A stretch of DNA of 64,000 nt. It comes from Pseudomonas sp. S35 (GTDB taxonomy: Bacteria; Pseudomonadota; Gammaproteobacteria; Pseudomonadales; Pseudomonadaceae). The position numbers were made by a program, and so were the translations under genes. Location of the stretch: the NCBI RefSeq assembly GCF_009866765.1, contig NZ_CP019431.1, positions 1,364,001 to 1,428,000 on the forward strand, written 5' to 3'. Within the stretch, counting starts at the first letter, position 1. Every line of letters starts with the position of its first letter. The notes beneath the pieces were generated by a model, which saw nothing but the letters and a program-made list of their open reading frames with translations, searched no databases and was not told the DNA's origin. Below are positions 37,197-45,161 of this stretch, in pieces.

Positions 37197-37378
37197 GGGC
37201 TCTCCATGAGTACAATTTGTGAAGAATCTGAATGGCGTGAGTTTGTCTCATGTTGCGAGGCGTGTCGACCTCGACCGCTGGGCACTCTTCATCAAACTGT
37301 CATGGAACTGTGGCAGCGCGCTTGAACAATCTTCATCAGACTCGCGCTCTACTGGGGTTCTGCGTTTCGGTGTTTTTC

Positions 37379-38398
37379 ATGCGCGTGTTGCTTTTACTGG
37401 CCGCTTTCTTGTTCGGCCTGCCGTCTTTTGCGGCGTCTCGATGTGATGTCAATGTCCCGACCCAAACGGTCGACCTGGCTCAGGTGAGCATCGCCTACCA
37501 GAGCATCGGCCGTGCGTCCGACCCGGCCCTGCTGCTGGTGATGGGCCTGGGCGGGCAGTTGATCCACTGGCCGGATGAAGTGGTGGTCGCCCTCTGCCAA
37601 CAAGGCTTTCGGGTGATCCGCTATGACAACCGCGACGTCGGCCTGTCCACCTGGCGCGAGACCCCGGCCAATGCCAACCTCACCTTCGAAGTGCTGCGCT
37701 ACAAGCTCGGTCTGCCGGTAGCGGCGCCGTACACCCTGACCGATATGGCCGATGACGCCCTGGGCTTGATGGACGCGTTGCAGGTCCAGCAATTCCACGT
37801 GCTCGGCGCGAGCATGGGCGGCATGATCGCCCAGCATTTGGCGGCCATGGCGCCACAGCGGGTCGAGAGCCTGACCCTGATCATGACCAGCTCTGGCGCC
37901 GAAGGCCTGCCGGCACCCAGCGCGGCGTTGGTGCAACTGCTGTCGCGGCGCGGCGCGCCCAATCGCGAAGTCGCCCTGGAACAACAGGCCGATCTGCTCG
38001 CCGCACTGGGCAGCCCGACTATCCAGGATGATCGCCAGGCGTTGCTGCACCAGGCTGCGCTCTCTTACGACCGTGCCTTCAACCCGGAGGGCGTGAAGCG
38101 CCAGATCATGGCGATCCTCGCCGAGCCCAGCCGCGTGCCGCTGCTCAACCAGTTGCGCGTGCCGACCCTGGTGGTCCACGGCACCGCCGACCCGTTGTTG
38201 CCGGTGATGCACGGCGTACATTTGGCCGCGCATATCCAGGGCAGCCAATTGAAGCTGATTCCCGGCATGGCCCATCGTTTCCAGGAAGCGTTCAAGGCGC
38301 CGCTGCTGACGGCCGTGTTGCCGTACCTGCAAGCCCATCGTGAAGATGCCGCCCATTGGGCGCAGGTTGATCAGGTGGCGCCTGCGAAGCTGCTGTGA
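37379..38398 (+). CDS. Exported alpha/beta hydrolase
   Basis: A 339-aa alpha/beta-fold hydrolase. The N-terminus [20 protein letters not shown] is a Sec signal peptide, so the enzyme is periplasmic or secreted. Catalytic signatures: oxyanion region [26 protein letters not shown], nucleophile Ser in [12 protein letters not shown], acid in [11 protein letters not shown] and the His in [10 protein letters not shown]. It resembles the family of YDNRD-type hydrolases often annotated as proline iminopeptidase-like or esterases. The ATG at 37379 begins the signal peptide; the ORF extends back to 37250 with no support. No clear ribosome site is seen, so the start is uncertain by a few codons (GTG at 37370). 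Confidence 0.82.
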   Translation: MRVLLLLAAFLFGLPSFAASRCDVNVPTQTVDLAQVSIAYQSIGRASDPALLLVMGLGGQLIHWPDEVVVALCQQGFRVIRYDNRDVGLSTWRETPANANLTFEVLRYKLGLPVAAPYTLTDMADDALGLMDALQVQQFHVLGASMGGMIAQHLAAMAPQRVESLTLIMTSSGAEGLPAPSAALVQLLSRRGAPNREVALEQQADLLAALGSPTIQDDRQALLHQAALSYDRAFNPEGVKRQIMAILAEPSRVPLLNQLRVPTLVVHGTADPLLPVMHGVHLAAHIQGSQLKLIPGMAHRFQEAFKAPLLTAVLPYLQAHREDAAHWAQVDQVAPAKLL

Positions 38399-38452
38399 GG
38401 TGGTGTATCGTGCAACCTTTGCGGCGTATGACTGCCAACGAGGTTGCCTACC

Positions 38453-39106
38453 ATGAGTACCCCCCTGAAAATCGATTTCGTCAGCGACGTGTCCTGCCCC
38501 TGGTGCATCATCGGCCTGCGTGGCCTGACCGAAGCCCTCGACCAGTTGGGCGCCGAGGTGCAGGCTGAGATTCATTTCCAACCGTTCGAACTGAACCCGA
38601 ACATGCCCGCTGAAGGGCAAAACATCGTCGAACACATCACCGAAAAATACGGCTCGACGGCCGAAGAATCCCAGGCCAACCGTGCGCGCATCCGCGACAT
38701 GGGCGCCGAGTTGGGTTTTGCCTTTCGTACCGATGGCCAGAGCCGTATCTACAACACCTTCGATGCCCACCGCCTGCTGCATTGGGCCGGCCTTGAAGGC
38801 TTGCAGTACAACCTCAAGGAGGCGTTGTTCAAGGCCTACTTCACCGATGGCCAGGACCCGTCCGACCACGCTACCCTGGCGATCATTGCCGAGAGCGTCG
38901 GCCTGGATATCAAGCGTGCGGCCGAGATTCTCGCCAGCGACGAATACGCCGCCGATGTGCGTGAGCAAGAGCAGCTGTGGACATCCCGTGGCGTGACGTC
39001 GGTGCCGACCATCGTGTTCAACGATCAGTACGCGGTCAGCGGCGGCCAGCCGGCTGAGGCGTTTGTGGGCGCGATTCGCCAGATCATCAATGAAGCCCGA
39101 GCCTGA
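38453..39106 (+). CDS. DsbA-family oxidoreductase (FrnE-like)
   Basis: A 217-aa thioredoxin-fold protein of the FrnE/DsbA-like group. The active site is C-P-W-C in [17 protein letters not shown], followed by the all-helical insert and the cis-proline region in [20 protein letters not shown], where QP-A is typical. No signal peptide, so it is cytoplasmic; such proteins act as dithiol oxidoreductases or isomerases and are linked to oxidative stress. Length is typical (about 215). GAGG lies 9 nt before the ATG at 38453; the TTG at 38444 is not needed. A REP-type hairpin follows its stop. Confidence 0.9.
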   Translation: MSTPLKIDFVSDVSCPWCIIGLRGLTEALDQLGAEVQAEIHFQPFELNPNMPAEGQNIVEHITEKYGSTAEESQANRARIRDMGAELGFAFRTDGQSRIYNTFDAHRLLHWAGLEGLQYNLKEALFKAYFTDGQDPSDHATLAIIAESVGLDIKRAAEILASDEYAADVREQEQLWTSRGVTSVPTIVFNDQYAVSGGQPAEAFVGAIRQIINEARA

Positions 39107-39115
39107 CCGTGTTCC

Positions 39116-39147
39116 CATGTGGGAGGGAGCAAGCCCCCTTCCACATG
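39116..39147. repeat. REP-type hairpin
   Basis: CATGTGGGAGGG and CCTTCCACATG arms around AGCAAGCCCC form an imperfect hairpin of the GTGGGAGGGGGCTTGCC class. It sits between two plus-strand genes and may terminate transcription of the DsbA-like gene. Confidence 0.7.
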
Positions 39148-39217
39148 AGTTCTGTGTGAATCTGAATATCTCGCTGGCCCGCCCCTTGCATTGACCCCCT
39201 AAAGCCATAGGGGACAC

Positions 39218-40144
39218 ATGACCTTGAACATTCTCGACCTCGACCACAGCCTCACGGCCCAGGCACCTATTGCCCGGCGCCTGGCCAGTGGCCGTGCCAC
39301 GCGCATAGACCTGCTGGACCTGGGCCCAAAGCTGCGCTTGTGGTCCACCGAAACCACCTGGAAGCGCTTCACCGAACGCCTGGCCCAACGGCCACGGCCC
39401 ACGGATGCGCGGCCGGACATCCTGTTTGTCGGCTCCGGCGATTATCACCACCTGACGCCGGCATTTCTCGCCGATCTCAAAGAACCCATCAGCCTGATCC
39501 ACTTCGACAACCACCCTGACTGGGTGCGCTTTGCGCCCAAGCGCCACTGCGGTTCGTGGGTCAACCGCGCGCTGAAGATGCCGGCGATCAAACGCATCGT
39601 CACCTTGGGCCCGTGCAGCGACGACCTGCATAACCCGCAACTGCGTGGCGGCAATCTCGGTGCCCTCAAGCGCGGGCATTTGCAGCTGTTTCCCTGGCAG
39701 CACCCGCCGTCGAAAGTTTGGGGCCGGGTCGGCGATGGCGCCGGTCACCAGCAGCAGGAAAACCACCTGCACTGGCGCAACCTGGCAGAGCTGGATTGGG
39801 CGGCGTTCCTTGCGCAGATGATCAGCAGCCTGCCCACCGAGGCGATCTGGATCACCATCGATAAAGATGTGCTCGCCAGCGAAGACGCGGCCACCAACTG
39901 GGACCAGGGCGGCATGCGCCTGAGCCACTTGCTGCAAGCCCTGCGCGCTTTGGCGGCACGCAAACGCATCATCGGTATCGACGTGTGCGGCGAGTTCGCC
40001 ACGCCGGCGTTCAGTAATGCGTTCAAGCGTTGGGAAGCCAAGTCCGACCAGCCGCCGCCGGAGCGTTGGAGCGCCGAGGATTTGCAGCGTAACGCCGCCA
40101 CCAATGAGGCCCTGATCGGGCTGTTTGAGGAGTTGTTCCCGTGA
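39218..40144 (+). CDS. Atypical ureohydrolase (arginase-fold) family protein
   Basis: A 308-aa protein with the outline of the arginase/agmatinase/formiminoglutamase fold but altered metal motifs. The three canonical motifs GGDHS, DAHxD and DxDxxDP appear as [19 protein letters not shown] and [10 protein letters not shown]; the D-x-D pair and several His/Asp ligands remain, while DAH is DNH and the last Asp-Pro is lost. A dinuclear metal site could survive in modified form. Its stop overlaps the first of two small membrane-protein genes by 4 nt (GTGA), so the three are coupled. Activity on a guanidino compound is a guess from the fold. I know of no characterised close relative. Confidence 0.65.
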   Translation: MTLNILDLDHSLTAQAPIARRLASGRATRIDLLDLGPKLRLWSTETTWKRFTERLAQRPRPTDARPDILFVGSGDYHHLTPAFLADLKEPISLIHFDNHPDWVRFAPKRHCGSWVNRALKMPAIKRIVTLGPCSDDLHNPQLRGGNLGALKRGHLQLFPWQHPPSKVWGRVGDGAGHQQQENHLHWRNLAELDWAAFLAQMISSLPTEAIWITIDKDVLASEDAATNWDQGGMRLSHLLQALRALAARKRIIGIDVCGEFATPAFSNAFKRWEAKSDQPPPERWSAEDLQRNAATNEALIGLFEELFP

Positions 40145-40521
40145 CGTTGACCGTGGTGTTGCTGGTGGCGTTTTCCATCGTGCTCGATGTGATCGGCCAG
40201 TTGTGTTTCAAGCTCGGCCTGGACCGTTTGCCGGAGCTGGAAGGCGGCTTTCGCCTGAACGCGTTCTGGGGCCAGGTGTTTAACGCGCCGTTGTTGTGGG
40301 CGGGAATCGGCGCCTACGTCATCGAGTTTTTCATCTGGCTCGAAGCCTTGTCCCGCGCGCCGTTGAGCCTGTTGTTTCCGGCCGCCGCGCTGGCCTATTG
40401 CGGGGTGGTGCTGGCGGGCAAAGTGGTGCTGGGCGAAACCGTCAGCCGCCGCCGTTGGCTGGGCACGTTGGTGATTACCCTGGGCGTGATGCTGGTGGCG
40501 ATTGCCGGGAGTCAGGCATGA
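40141..40521 (+). CDS. SMR/EamA-like small membrane protein, subunit 1
   Basis: A 126-aa protein with four hydrophobic segments, the size and layout of half an EamA unit or an SMR (small multidrug resistance) subunit. Text such as [20 protein letters not shown] in helix 1 and [18 protein letters not shown] in helix 3 is typical. Starts with GTG inside the ureohydrolase stop (GTGA) and its own stop overlaps the next SMR-like gene (ATGA). Paired subunits of this sort form heterodimers (as in ArnE/ArnF or paired SMR pumps). Confidence 0.82.
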   Translation: MTLTVVLLVAFSIVLDVIGQLCFKLGLDRLPELEGGFRLNAFWGQVFNAPLLWAGIGAYVIEFFIWLEALSRAPLSLLFPAAALAYCGVVLAGKVVLGETVSRRRWLGTLVITLGVMLVAIAGSQA

Positions 40522-40910
40522 ATTCGCACGCGTGGTTGCAGGGGCGTTTCGGCACCGTGGTGCTCTGGGCCTTGCTGATCTGCACCGAGAGCGCCGGGCA
40601 GTTGTTCACCAAGGTGGCCGGCGACCAGTTGGGGCAGATGGATTTCGATTGGCAGTGGCTGGCCAACGTGGCGCGCAACCCTGGGATCCTGGCGGCGATT
40701 GCCTGTTATATCGGCGCGTTTTTCGTGTGGATGCTGATCCTGCGACGCAGCAGTTTGTCCCTGGCGTTCCCGCTCAGCTCGCTGGTGTTTGTGGTGGTGC
40801 TGCTGGGCTCGTGGCTGGGGCTGGGTGAACATATCAGCCCGCTGCACTGGGTCGGGATGGCGGTGATTATCGGTGGGATAGCGCTGCTGGCCGAAGGCGA
40901 AGAGAACTGA
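40518..40910 (+). CDS. SMR/EamA-like small membrane protein, subunit 2
   Basis: A 130-aa protein with four hydrophobic segments. Helix 1, VVLWALLICTESAGQLFTKV, carries a membrane glutamate in the position where SMR pumps have their essential Glu; subunit 1 has Asp there (VLDVIGQ). Helix 3 region LRRSSLSLAFPLSSLVFVVV matches subunit 1. The frame is open from 40296, but the ATG at 40518 overlaps the upstream stop and is chosen. Likely forms a heterodimer with subunit 1; substrate unknown, possibly the product or substrate of the coupled ureohydrolase-like protein. Confidence 0.82.
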   Translation: MNSHAWLQGRFGTVVLWALLICTESAGQLFTKVAGDQLGQMDFDWQWLANVARNPGILAAIACYIGAFFVWMLILRRSSLSLAFPLSSLVFVVVLLGSWLGLGEHISPLHWVGMAVIIGGIALLAEGEEN

Positions 40911-40935
40911 TACAGGCCATGAAATGCAGGCCAAT

Positions 40936-40961
40936 GTGGGAGGGGGCTTGCCCCCTCCCAC
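40936..40961. repeat. REP-type perfect hairpin (terminator-like)
   Basis: GTGGGAGGGGGC (40936-40947) and GCCCCCTCCCAC (40950-40961) are exact complements around TT. It lies between the convergent SMR-2 and MipA genes and probably ends both transcripts; a T-rich stretch (CCTTTATATCTT) follows on the plus strand. Confidence 0.8.
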
Positions 40962-40987
40962 CTTTATATCTTCATACATCAAGTGAA

Positions 40988-41743
40988 TCAGTCGAAGGTG
41001 TAGCTGATCGCTGTCTGCACCTGGCCCTGGTTCACATCCCCGGTCTGCCTGACGATGCTGCTGTCCGCCGCCGAGCCCACCAGGTGCACCCAGCTGGCGC
41101 TGGTCAGCAGCGACCAGTTGGGCGCCAGGGGGAACTGGAAACTCTGGCTCAGGGTGATGTTCTGGAAACCGCCGCTGGCGTTGTAGGCCTTGAAGCCCGT
41201 GGCGGCCGCCTCGTTGTCATCCACGCCGAAAAACGTCTGGGTCTGGCGCGCGTCGGCAAAGTGCGCGACCAGGCCGCTGCTGCCGATGACGCCACCGCCC
41301 AGCGGGTAACCCAGTTCACCGCCCACCTTGCCCAGCGCGCCGCTTTGCGAATGGCCACCGCCGACGGCCTGGCCCAACTGTGCGTAGACCCGCCAGAAGT
41401 CAGCCGGCGCGTACTGGATAAAGCCCCCGACTTCGGCCATGTCCGACACATTGCGCAGCCCCTGCAGCGAGCCGTTGGAGGTGCGGCCCTGCACGTAATT
41501 GATATACGGGCCGGCCGTCAAACCCTGGGTGTTCAGCGCGCTCCAGGTCAGGCCGTCGTCGGTGCCCAGGCTGACCGTGCCCCAGTCCAGGTCGAGGTAG
41601 GGCACGGGCCGGGTTTCGTAACGGCTGCCCGTCGGGTCGTGGGGTTGGTAGCTGACGCCTGCGCCGACGTCACCGGTGATGCCTTCGGCCTGGGCGGTGA
41701 GGCTCAGTAAACCGGCCAGCGCAGCGCATGTGATCCTCAACAT
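40988..41743 (-). CDS. MipA/OmpV-family outer-membrane protein
   Basis: A 251-aa outer-membrane beta-barrel. A signal peptide (MLRITCAALAGLLSLTAQAE) is followed by GITGDVGAGVSYQPHDPTGS and alternating amphipathic strands ending with ISYTFD, which has an aromatic residue near the C-terminus as barrel proteins need. The spaced strand RPVPYLDLDWG matches MipA/OmpV, a group tied to peptidoglycan enzyme scaffolding or small-molecule permeation. AGGAA is 8 nt before the ATG at 41743, while the GTG at 41749 is too close to it, so the ATG is used. Divergent from the sigma-54 operon. Confidence 0.82.
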   Translation of the reverse strand: MLRITCAALAGLLSLTAQAEGITGDVGAGVSYQPHDPTGSRYETRPVPYLDLDWGTVSLGTDDGLTWSALNTQGLTAGPYINYVQGRTSNGSLQGLRNVSDMAEVGGFIQYAPADFWRVYAQLGQAVGGGHSQSGALGKVGGELGYPLGGGVIGSSGLVAHFADARQTQTFFGVDDNEAAATGFKAYNASGGFQNITLSQSFQFPLAPNWSLLTSASWVHLVGSAADSSIVRQTGDVNQGQVQTAISYTFD

Positions 41744-41814
41744 GGTCACAGTTCCTAAGTGAATACACGCGCATGAACGCGCAAACCGCCGCGCCTACGC
41801 AAGCACTCATCTTG

Positions 41815-41841
41815 TTTGTAGCAAGCTACAAAAATTGTAGC
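41815..41841 (+). promoter_or_regulatory. Putative enhancer-binding site (inverted repeat plus extra half-site)
   Basis: TTTGTAGC (41815-41822) and GCTACAAA (41825-41832) form a perfect inverted repeat with a 2-nt spacer, and a third half-site TTGTAGC follows at 41835-41841. The distance to the sigma-54 promoter (about 65-90 nt) fits an upstream activator site, most simply for the NtrC-type regulator encoded at 48045-49442. It could also serve the divergent MipA gene. Confidence 0.6.
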
Positions 41842-41905
41842 TCCCACGACACAAAATCCCTGGCCACACCCAGATAACCCCCAGCCCTGTTGGGCTTTGA
41901 CCAAT

Positions 41906-41920
41906 TGGCACACTCCCTGC
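41906..41920 (+). promoter_or_regulatory. Sigma-54 promoter of the phosphatase-aminotransferase operon
   Basis: TGGCACACTCCCTGC has the invariant GG and GC dinucleotides with the right 12-nt spacing and only two departures from TGGCACG-N4-TTGC. Transcription would start near 41932, about 38 nt before the first ATG of the operon. Confidence 0.75.
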
Positions 41921-41969
41921 TCTACCCCTGGTGAAAGCGCAGACAGCGCACTCCATCAAGGTAACCACA

Positions 41970-42668
41970 ATGATTGACTGGCATATCGTGTGCGACTTCG
42001 ACGGGACCATCACCCCCACCGATGTCATCGACAACGTCCTCCAACGCTTCGCCGGCCCCGAGTGGGAAACCATCGAGCAGCAATGGCTGGACGGGCATAT
42101 CGGTTCACGCGAATGCCTGAGCCGCCAACTGGCGTTGATCAAGGCCACGCCCAGCGAGTTGCTGGCGTATTTCGACAGCGTTGAAATCGACCCGGACTTT
42201 CCGGATTTCGTCGATCACGTGATCGGCCTGGGCGCGTCCCTCGAAGTGGTCAGCGACGGCATCGAACAAGGCATCGCGCGGATCCTGTCGCGCAATTACG
42301 TGACCTTGCTGCCGATCCTCGCTAACCGCCTGCGCCAGGTCGACCAGAACAGCTGGCGCATCGACTTCCCCCACTCAAGCGATGCCTGCCGCGCCGCGTC
42401 CGGCAACTGCAAGTGCAAATCCACGCCGCGCAACAAGCGCGTGCTGGTGATCGGCGACGGCAAGTCCGATATGTGCGTGGCCGCCACCGCCGACTTTGTG
42501 TTCGCCAAGGGCAGCCTCGCCGAGTATTGCGTCGCCCACCAGATTCCCCATGCGCGCTTCGACACCTTTGCCCAAGTGCCTGCGTTGCTGGCGCAACTGC
42601 CGCAAGGCATTGCCGCCAACGCGACTTCCTTCACTGCCGACACCCAGGAAATTTTCCACCATGTCTGA
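41970..42668 (+). CDS. MtnX-like HAD-IB phosphatase
   Basis: A 232-aa HAD-superfamily phosphatase. Motif I is CDFDGTITPTDVID (nucleophile Asp, then Asp+2), motif II lies in LEVVSDGIEQG, and motif III/IV is in KRVLVIGDGKSDMCVAATAD. This is the pattern of the MtnX-like HAD-IB group, which includes diketo-methylthiopentane phosphatase and phosphoserine phosphatase relatives. A four-cysteine cluster (CRAASGNCKC plus DAC) in the middle may bind metal. AAGG is 8 nt before the ATG at 41970. It is the first gene after the sigma-54 promoter and overlaps the aminotransferase gene by 8 nt. Methionine-salvage genes are absent here, so a role other than MtnX is likely: removing phosphate from an intermediate that the next enzyme aminates. 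Confidence 0.82.
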   Translation: MIDWHIVCDFDGTITPTDVIDNVLQRFAGPEWETIEQQWLDGHIGSRECLSRQLALIKATPSELLAYFDSVEIDPDFPDFVDHVIGLGASLEVVSDGIEQGIARILSRNYVTLLPILANRLRQVDQNSWRIDFPHSSDACRAASGNCKCKSTPRNKRVLVIGDGKSDMCVAATADFVFAKGSLAEYCVAHQIPHARFDTFAQVPALLAQLPQGIAANATSFTADTQEIFHHV

Positions 42669-44055
42669 TATCCGCATCGCTACCGCCGACGACCAGATCC
42701 TTCTGGATAAAGAAGCCAAATACTGCTCCTACGGCGACACCGTTCACTACATCGAGCCGCCGCGTATTTTCAGCCGCTGTGAAGGCTCCTACGTGTGGGA
42801 CACCGAAGACCAGGCCTACCTCGACCTGCAAATGTGGTACTCGGCGGTCAACTTCGGCTACGCCAACCCGCGCCTGAACAATGCGCTGAAACAGCAGATC
42901 GACACCCTGCCGCAAATCGCCAGCCAGTACCTGCACAAGGGCAAGATCGAGCTGTCGGAAATGATCGCGGTGGACGCCAAGAACAAGTTCGGCCTCGACG
43001 GTCGCGTGCACTTTAACGTCGGCGGTTCGCAGTCCATCGAGGACTCGCTGAAAGTGGTACGCAACGCCACCAACGGCAAGAGCCTGATGTTCGCCTTCGA
43101 AGGCGGTTACCACGGGCGCACCCTCGGCGCGTCGTCGATCACCTCCAGCTACCGCTACCGTCGTCGCTACGGCCACTTCGGCGAACGTGCGCAGTTCATC
43201 CCGTTTCCGTACCACTTCCGTGGCCCCAAAGGCATGACCAAGGAAGAGTACGGCAGCCACTGCGTGCAGCAATTCGCCCGCTTGTTCGAGACCGAATACA
43301 ACGGCGTGTGGGACCCGAAAGTCGGCCAGAGCGAATACGCCGCGTTCTACGTCGAGCCGATCCAGGGCACCGGCGGCTACGTGATCCCGCCGATGAACTT
43401 CTACCGTGAACTCAAGCATGTGCTGGACCAGCACGGCATCCTGATGGTGTCCGACGAAATCCAGATGGGCTTCTACCGCACCGGCAAGTTGTGGTCGATC
43501 GAACACTTCGACGTGCAGCCGGATGTGATCGTGTTCGGCAAGGCGCTGACCAACGGCCTCAACCCACTGGGCGGTATCTGGGCCCGTGAAGAGTTGATCA
43601 ACCCGAAGATCTTCCCGCCAGGTTCGACCCATTCCACGTTCGCCTCCAACCCGTTGGGCACCGCGGTGGGCCTGGAAATGTTCAAGATGACCAACGAAGT
43701 CGACTACGGCGCGATGGTCATGGCCAAGGGCAAATACTTCCTCGAAGGCCTGCAGGACCTGCAAAAACGCTTCCCGATCATCGGCGACGTCGACGGCCTG
43801 GGCCTGGCGCTGCGCTGCGAAATCTGCGGCCCGGACGGCTTCACGCCGGACAAGGCGACCCTGGACTACATGGTCGAAGAAGGCATGAAAGGCGACATGG
43901 TGGTGGATGGCCAGAAACTCGGCCTGATCCTCGACGTGGGCGGTTACTACAAGAACGTGATCACCCTGGCGCCGTCCCTGGAAATCAGCTACCCGGAAAT
44001 CGACCTGGGCCTGAAGCTGCTCGAGCAGTTGCTGGTGCGAGCGACCACACGGTGA
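42661..44055 (+). CDS. Class III PLP-dependent aminotransferase
   Basis: A 464-aa fold-type I aminotransferase of class III (omega-aminotransferase, ornithine/acetylornithine, glutamate-semialdehyde relatives). The PLP site is clear: NVGGSQSIEDSLKVVRNATN (phosphate loop), FEGGYHGRTLGASS, YVEPIQGTGGYVIPP, LMVSDEIQMGFYRTG with the pyridine-contacting Asp, and the Schiff-base lysine in VFGKALTNGL (Lys294 by my count). IQMGF in place of the more common VQTGF/VQSGF and the long 30-residue N-terminal lead distinguish it from ArgD and GabT. It overlaps the phosphatase by 8 nt and the hydrolase by 4 nt. Substrate not identifiable; context suggests a small carbonyl compound in a dedicated pathway. Confidence 0.88.
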   Translation: MSDIRIATADDQILLDKEAKYCSYGDTVHYIEPPRIFSRCEGSYVWDTEDQAYLDLQMWYSAVNFGYANPRLNNALKQQIDTLPQIASQYLHKGKIELSEMIAVDAKNKFGLDGRVHFNVGGSQSIEDSLKVVRNATNGKSLMFAFEGGYHGRTLGASSITSSYRYRRRYGHFGERAQFIPFPYHFRGPKGMTKEEYGSHCVQQFARLFETEYNGVWDPKVGQSEYAAFYVEPIQGTGGYVIPPMNFYRELKHVLDQHGILMVSDEIQMGFYRTGKLWSIEHFDVQPDVIVFGKALTNGLNPLGGIWAREELINPKIFPPGSTHSTFASNPLGTAVGLEMFKMTNEVDYGAMVMAKGKYFLEGLQDLQKRFPIIGDVDGLGLALRCEICGPDGFTPDKATLDYMVEEGMKGDMVVDGQKLGLILDVGGYYKNVITLAPSLEISYPEIDLGLKLLEQLLVRATTR

Positions 44056-44981
44056 AACGGGCAGAGATCGACCTCGGTGAAGGTGATGCCGGTTTCGTTC
44101 TCGGTGAGGGGCCGGTCGGGATCCTGTTGATCCACGGCCTGACCGGCACCCCGACCGAACTGCGCCAGGTCGCCAAGGGCCTGGCCAAGGCGGGCAACTG
44201 CACGGTGTACGTGCCCACCCTGGCCGGGCACTGCGGTGACAACAGCGACCTGCAGGCCACCGGCTGGCGGGACTGGTACGAAGGCGTGCGCAAGACCTTT
44301 GTGCAGGTCAAGCAGCGGCATGCGCAGGTGTTTGTCGGTGGTTTGTCTATGGGCGCGGTGATGTCGATGTATGTGGCGTCGGAGCATCCGGGCCAGGTCG
44401 CCGGGTTGCTGATGTACTCGACCACCTTGAAGTACGACGGCTGGAGCATCAACAAAATGGCGTTCATCACACCGTTGCTGATCCGCATTCCTTTCGGTGT
44501 GCGCTTGTTCCGCTTCACCGAGAAACCGCCCTACGGCATCAAGAACGAGCGCCTGCGAGCGATTGTTGAACGCCAGATGAAAGAGGGCGAGAGCAGCGAA
44601 GCGGGGTTGTTGACCATGGAAGGCGTCACCGTGCGCGAATTGCACTGGATGAACGCGGTGGTCAAGAAACGCATGCCCCGGATCAACGTGCCGGCGCTGG
44701 TGTTGCATTCCATCGAGGACGACATTACCAGCCGCTGGAATGCCGACTACGTCGAGCGCCACCTGGGCGGGCCAGTGACCAAGATTCTGTTGGATAACTG
44801 CTACCACATGATCACCGTCGACCTGCAATACCGGCGGGTGATTGAGTTGAGTGCTGACTTTATCCAGCGGCAGGTTTCCCTTGGCCAGCAGGCTTGTTGT
44901 AGTGAGCGGGCTTGCTGTGGTGAGCGGGCTTGCCCCGCGCTGGGTGGCGAAGCCGCCCCAAAACCTGCCATTGCGGTCTAG
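44052..44981 (+). CDS. Alpha/beta hydrolase (carboxylesterase-like) with repeat-derived tail
   Basis: A 309-aa cytoplasmic alpha/beta hydrolase. LLIHGLTGTPTELRQVAKGL is the oxyanion region, Ser99 in VFVGGLSMGAVMSM the nucleophile, LHSIEDDITS carries the acid and LLDNCYHMITVD the histidine; this resembles monoacylglycerol-lipase/carboxylesterase-type enzymes. The last 30 or so residues (from about 278, ...QQACCSERACCGERACP...) are odd: Cys-rich, with a duplicated ACCxERAC, and encoded by the REP sequences at 44886-44944, so the reading frame runs through an inserted repeat. The domain itself ends near residue 275. It starts with GTG, overlapping the aminotransferase stop. Confidence 0.85.
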   Translation: MKRAEIDLGEGDAGFVLGEGPVGILLIHGLTGTPTELRQVAKGLAKAGNCTVYVPTLAGHCGDNSDLQATGWRDWYEGVRKTFVQVKQRHAQVFVGGLSMGAVMSMYVASEHPGQVAGLLMYSTTLKYDGWSINKMAFITPLLIRIPFGVRLFRFTEKPPYGIKNERLRAIVERQMKEGESSEAGLLTMEGVTVRELHWMNAVVKKRMPRINVPALVLHSIEDDITSRWNADYVERHLGGPVTKILLDNCYHMITVDLQYRRVIELSADFIQRQVSLGQQACCSERACCGERACPALGGEAAPKPAIAV

Positions 44982-45049
44982 CTAAAGAAACTCATTGCCT
45001 GGATTGGGGCTGCTGCGCAGCCCAGCGCGGGGCAAGCCCGCTCACCACA
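44886..45049. repeat. REP cluster: 29-bp perfect inverted repeat with extra half copies
   Basis: The segment 44916-44944 is the exact reverse complement of 45021-45049 (29 bp; core GAGCGGGCTTGCCCCGCGCT). A shorter copy (AGTGAGCGGGCTTG, 44901-44914) precedes the left arm. The left arm lies inside the 3' end of the hydrolase gene; the right arm lies after its stop. The whole is a REP doublet of the kind that can fold into a long cruciform. Confidence 0.85.
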
Positions 45050-45133
45050 AAAAGCCTGTTCACCACAAAAAGCATGTTCACCACAAAAAGCATGTTCACC
45101 ACAAAAAGCCCCATTCACCACAAAAAGCCCGCT
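45043..45133 (+). repeat. Five tandem copies of an 18-nt unit
   Basis: The unit CACCACAAAAAGCATGTT or close variants is repeated five times at 45043, 45061, 45079, 45097 and 45116 (the fourth copy is 19 nt), followed by a partial sixth (CACCC). The first unit is the tail of the REP right arm, so the array seems to have grown from the REP end. It lies 28 nt upstream of the acetyltransferase start, inside the operon. Confidence 0.9.
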
Positions 45134-45161
45134 CACCCCAGGCCATAACTACGGAAATGAT

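Noticed and set aside
37394..39937. 847-codon open frame on the minus strand across three plus-strand genes
   Set aside because: It is antisense to a hydrolase, a DsbA-like protein and a ureohydrolase with clear motifs, crosses their intergenic regions, and its translation has no recognisable domain. Long mirror frames are common at high GC.
45043..45133. Tandem array considered as a CRISPR
   Set aside because: Units are contiguous with no unique spacers, only 18 nt long, and derive from a REP end; no cas genes are present.
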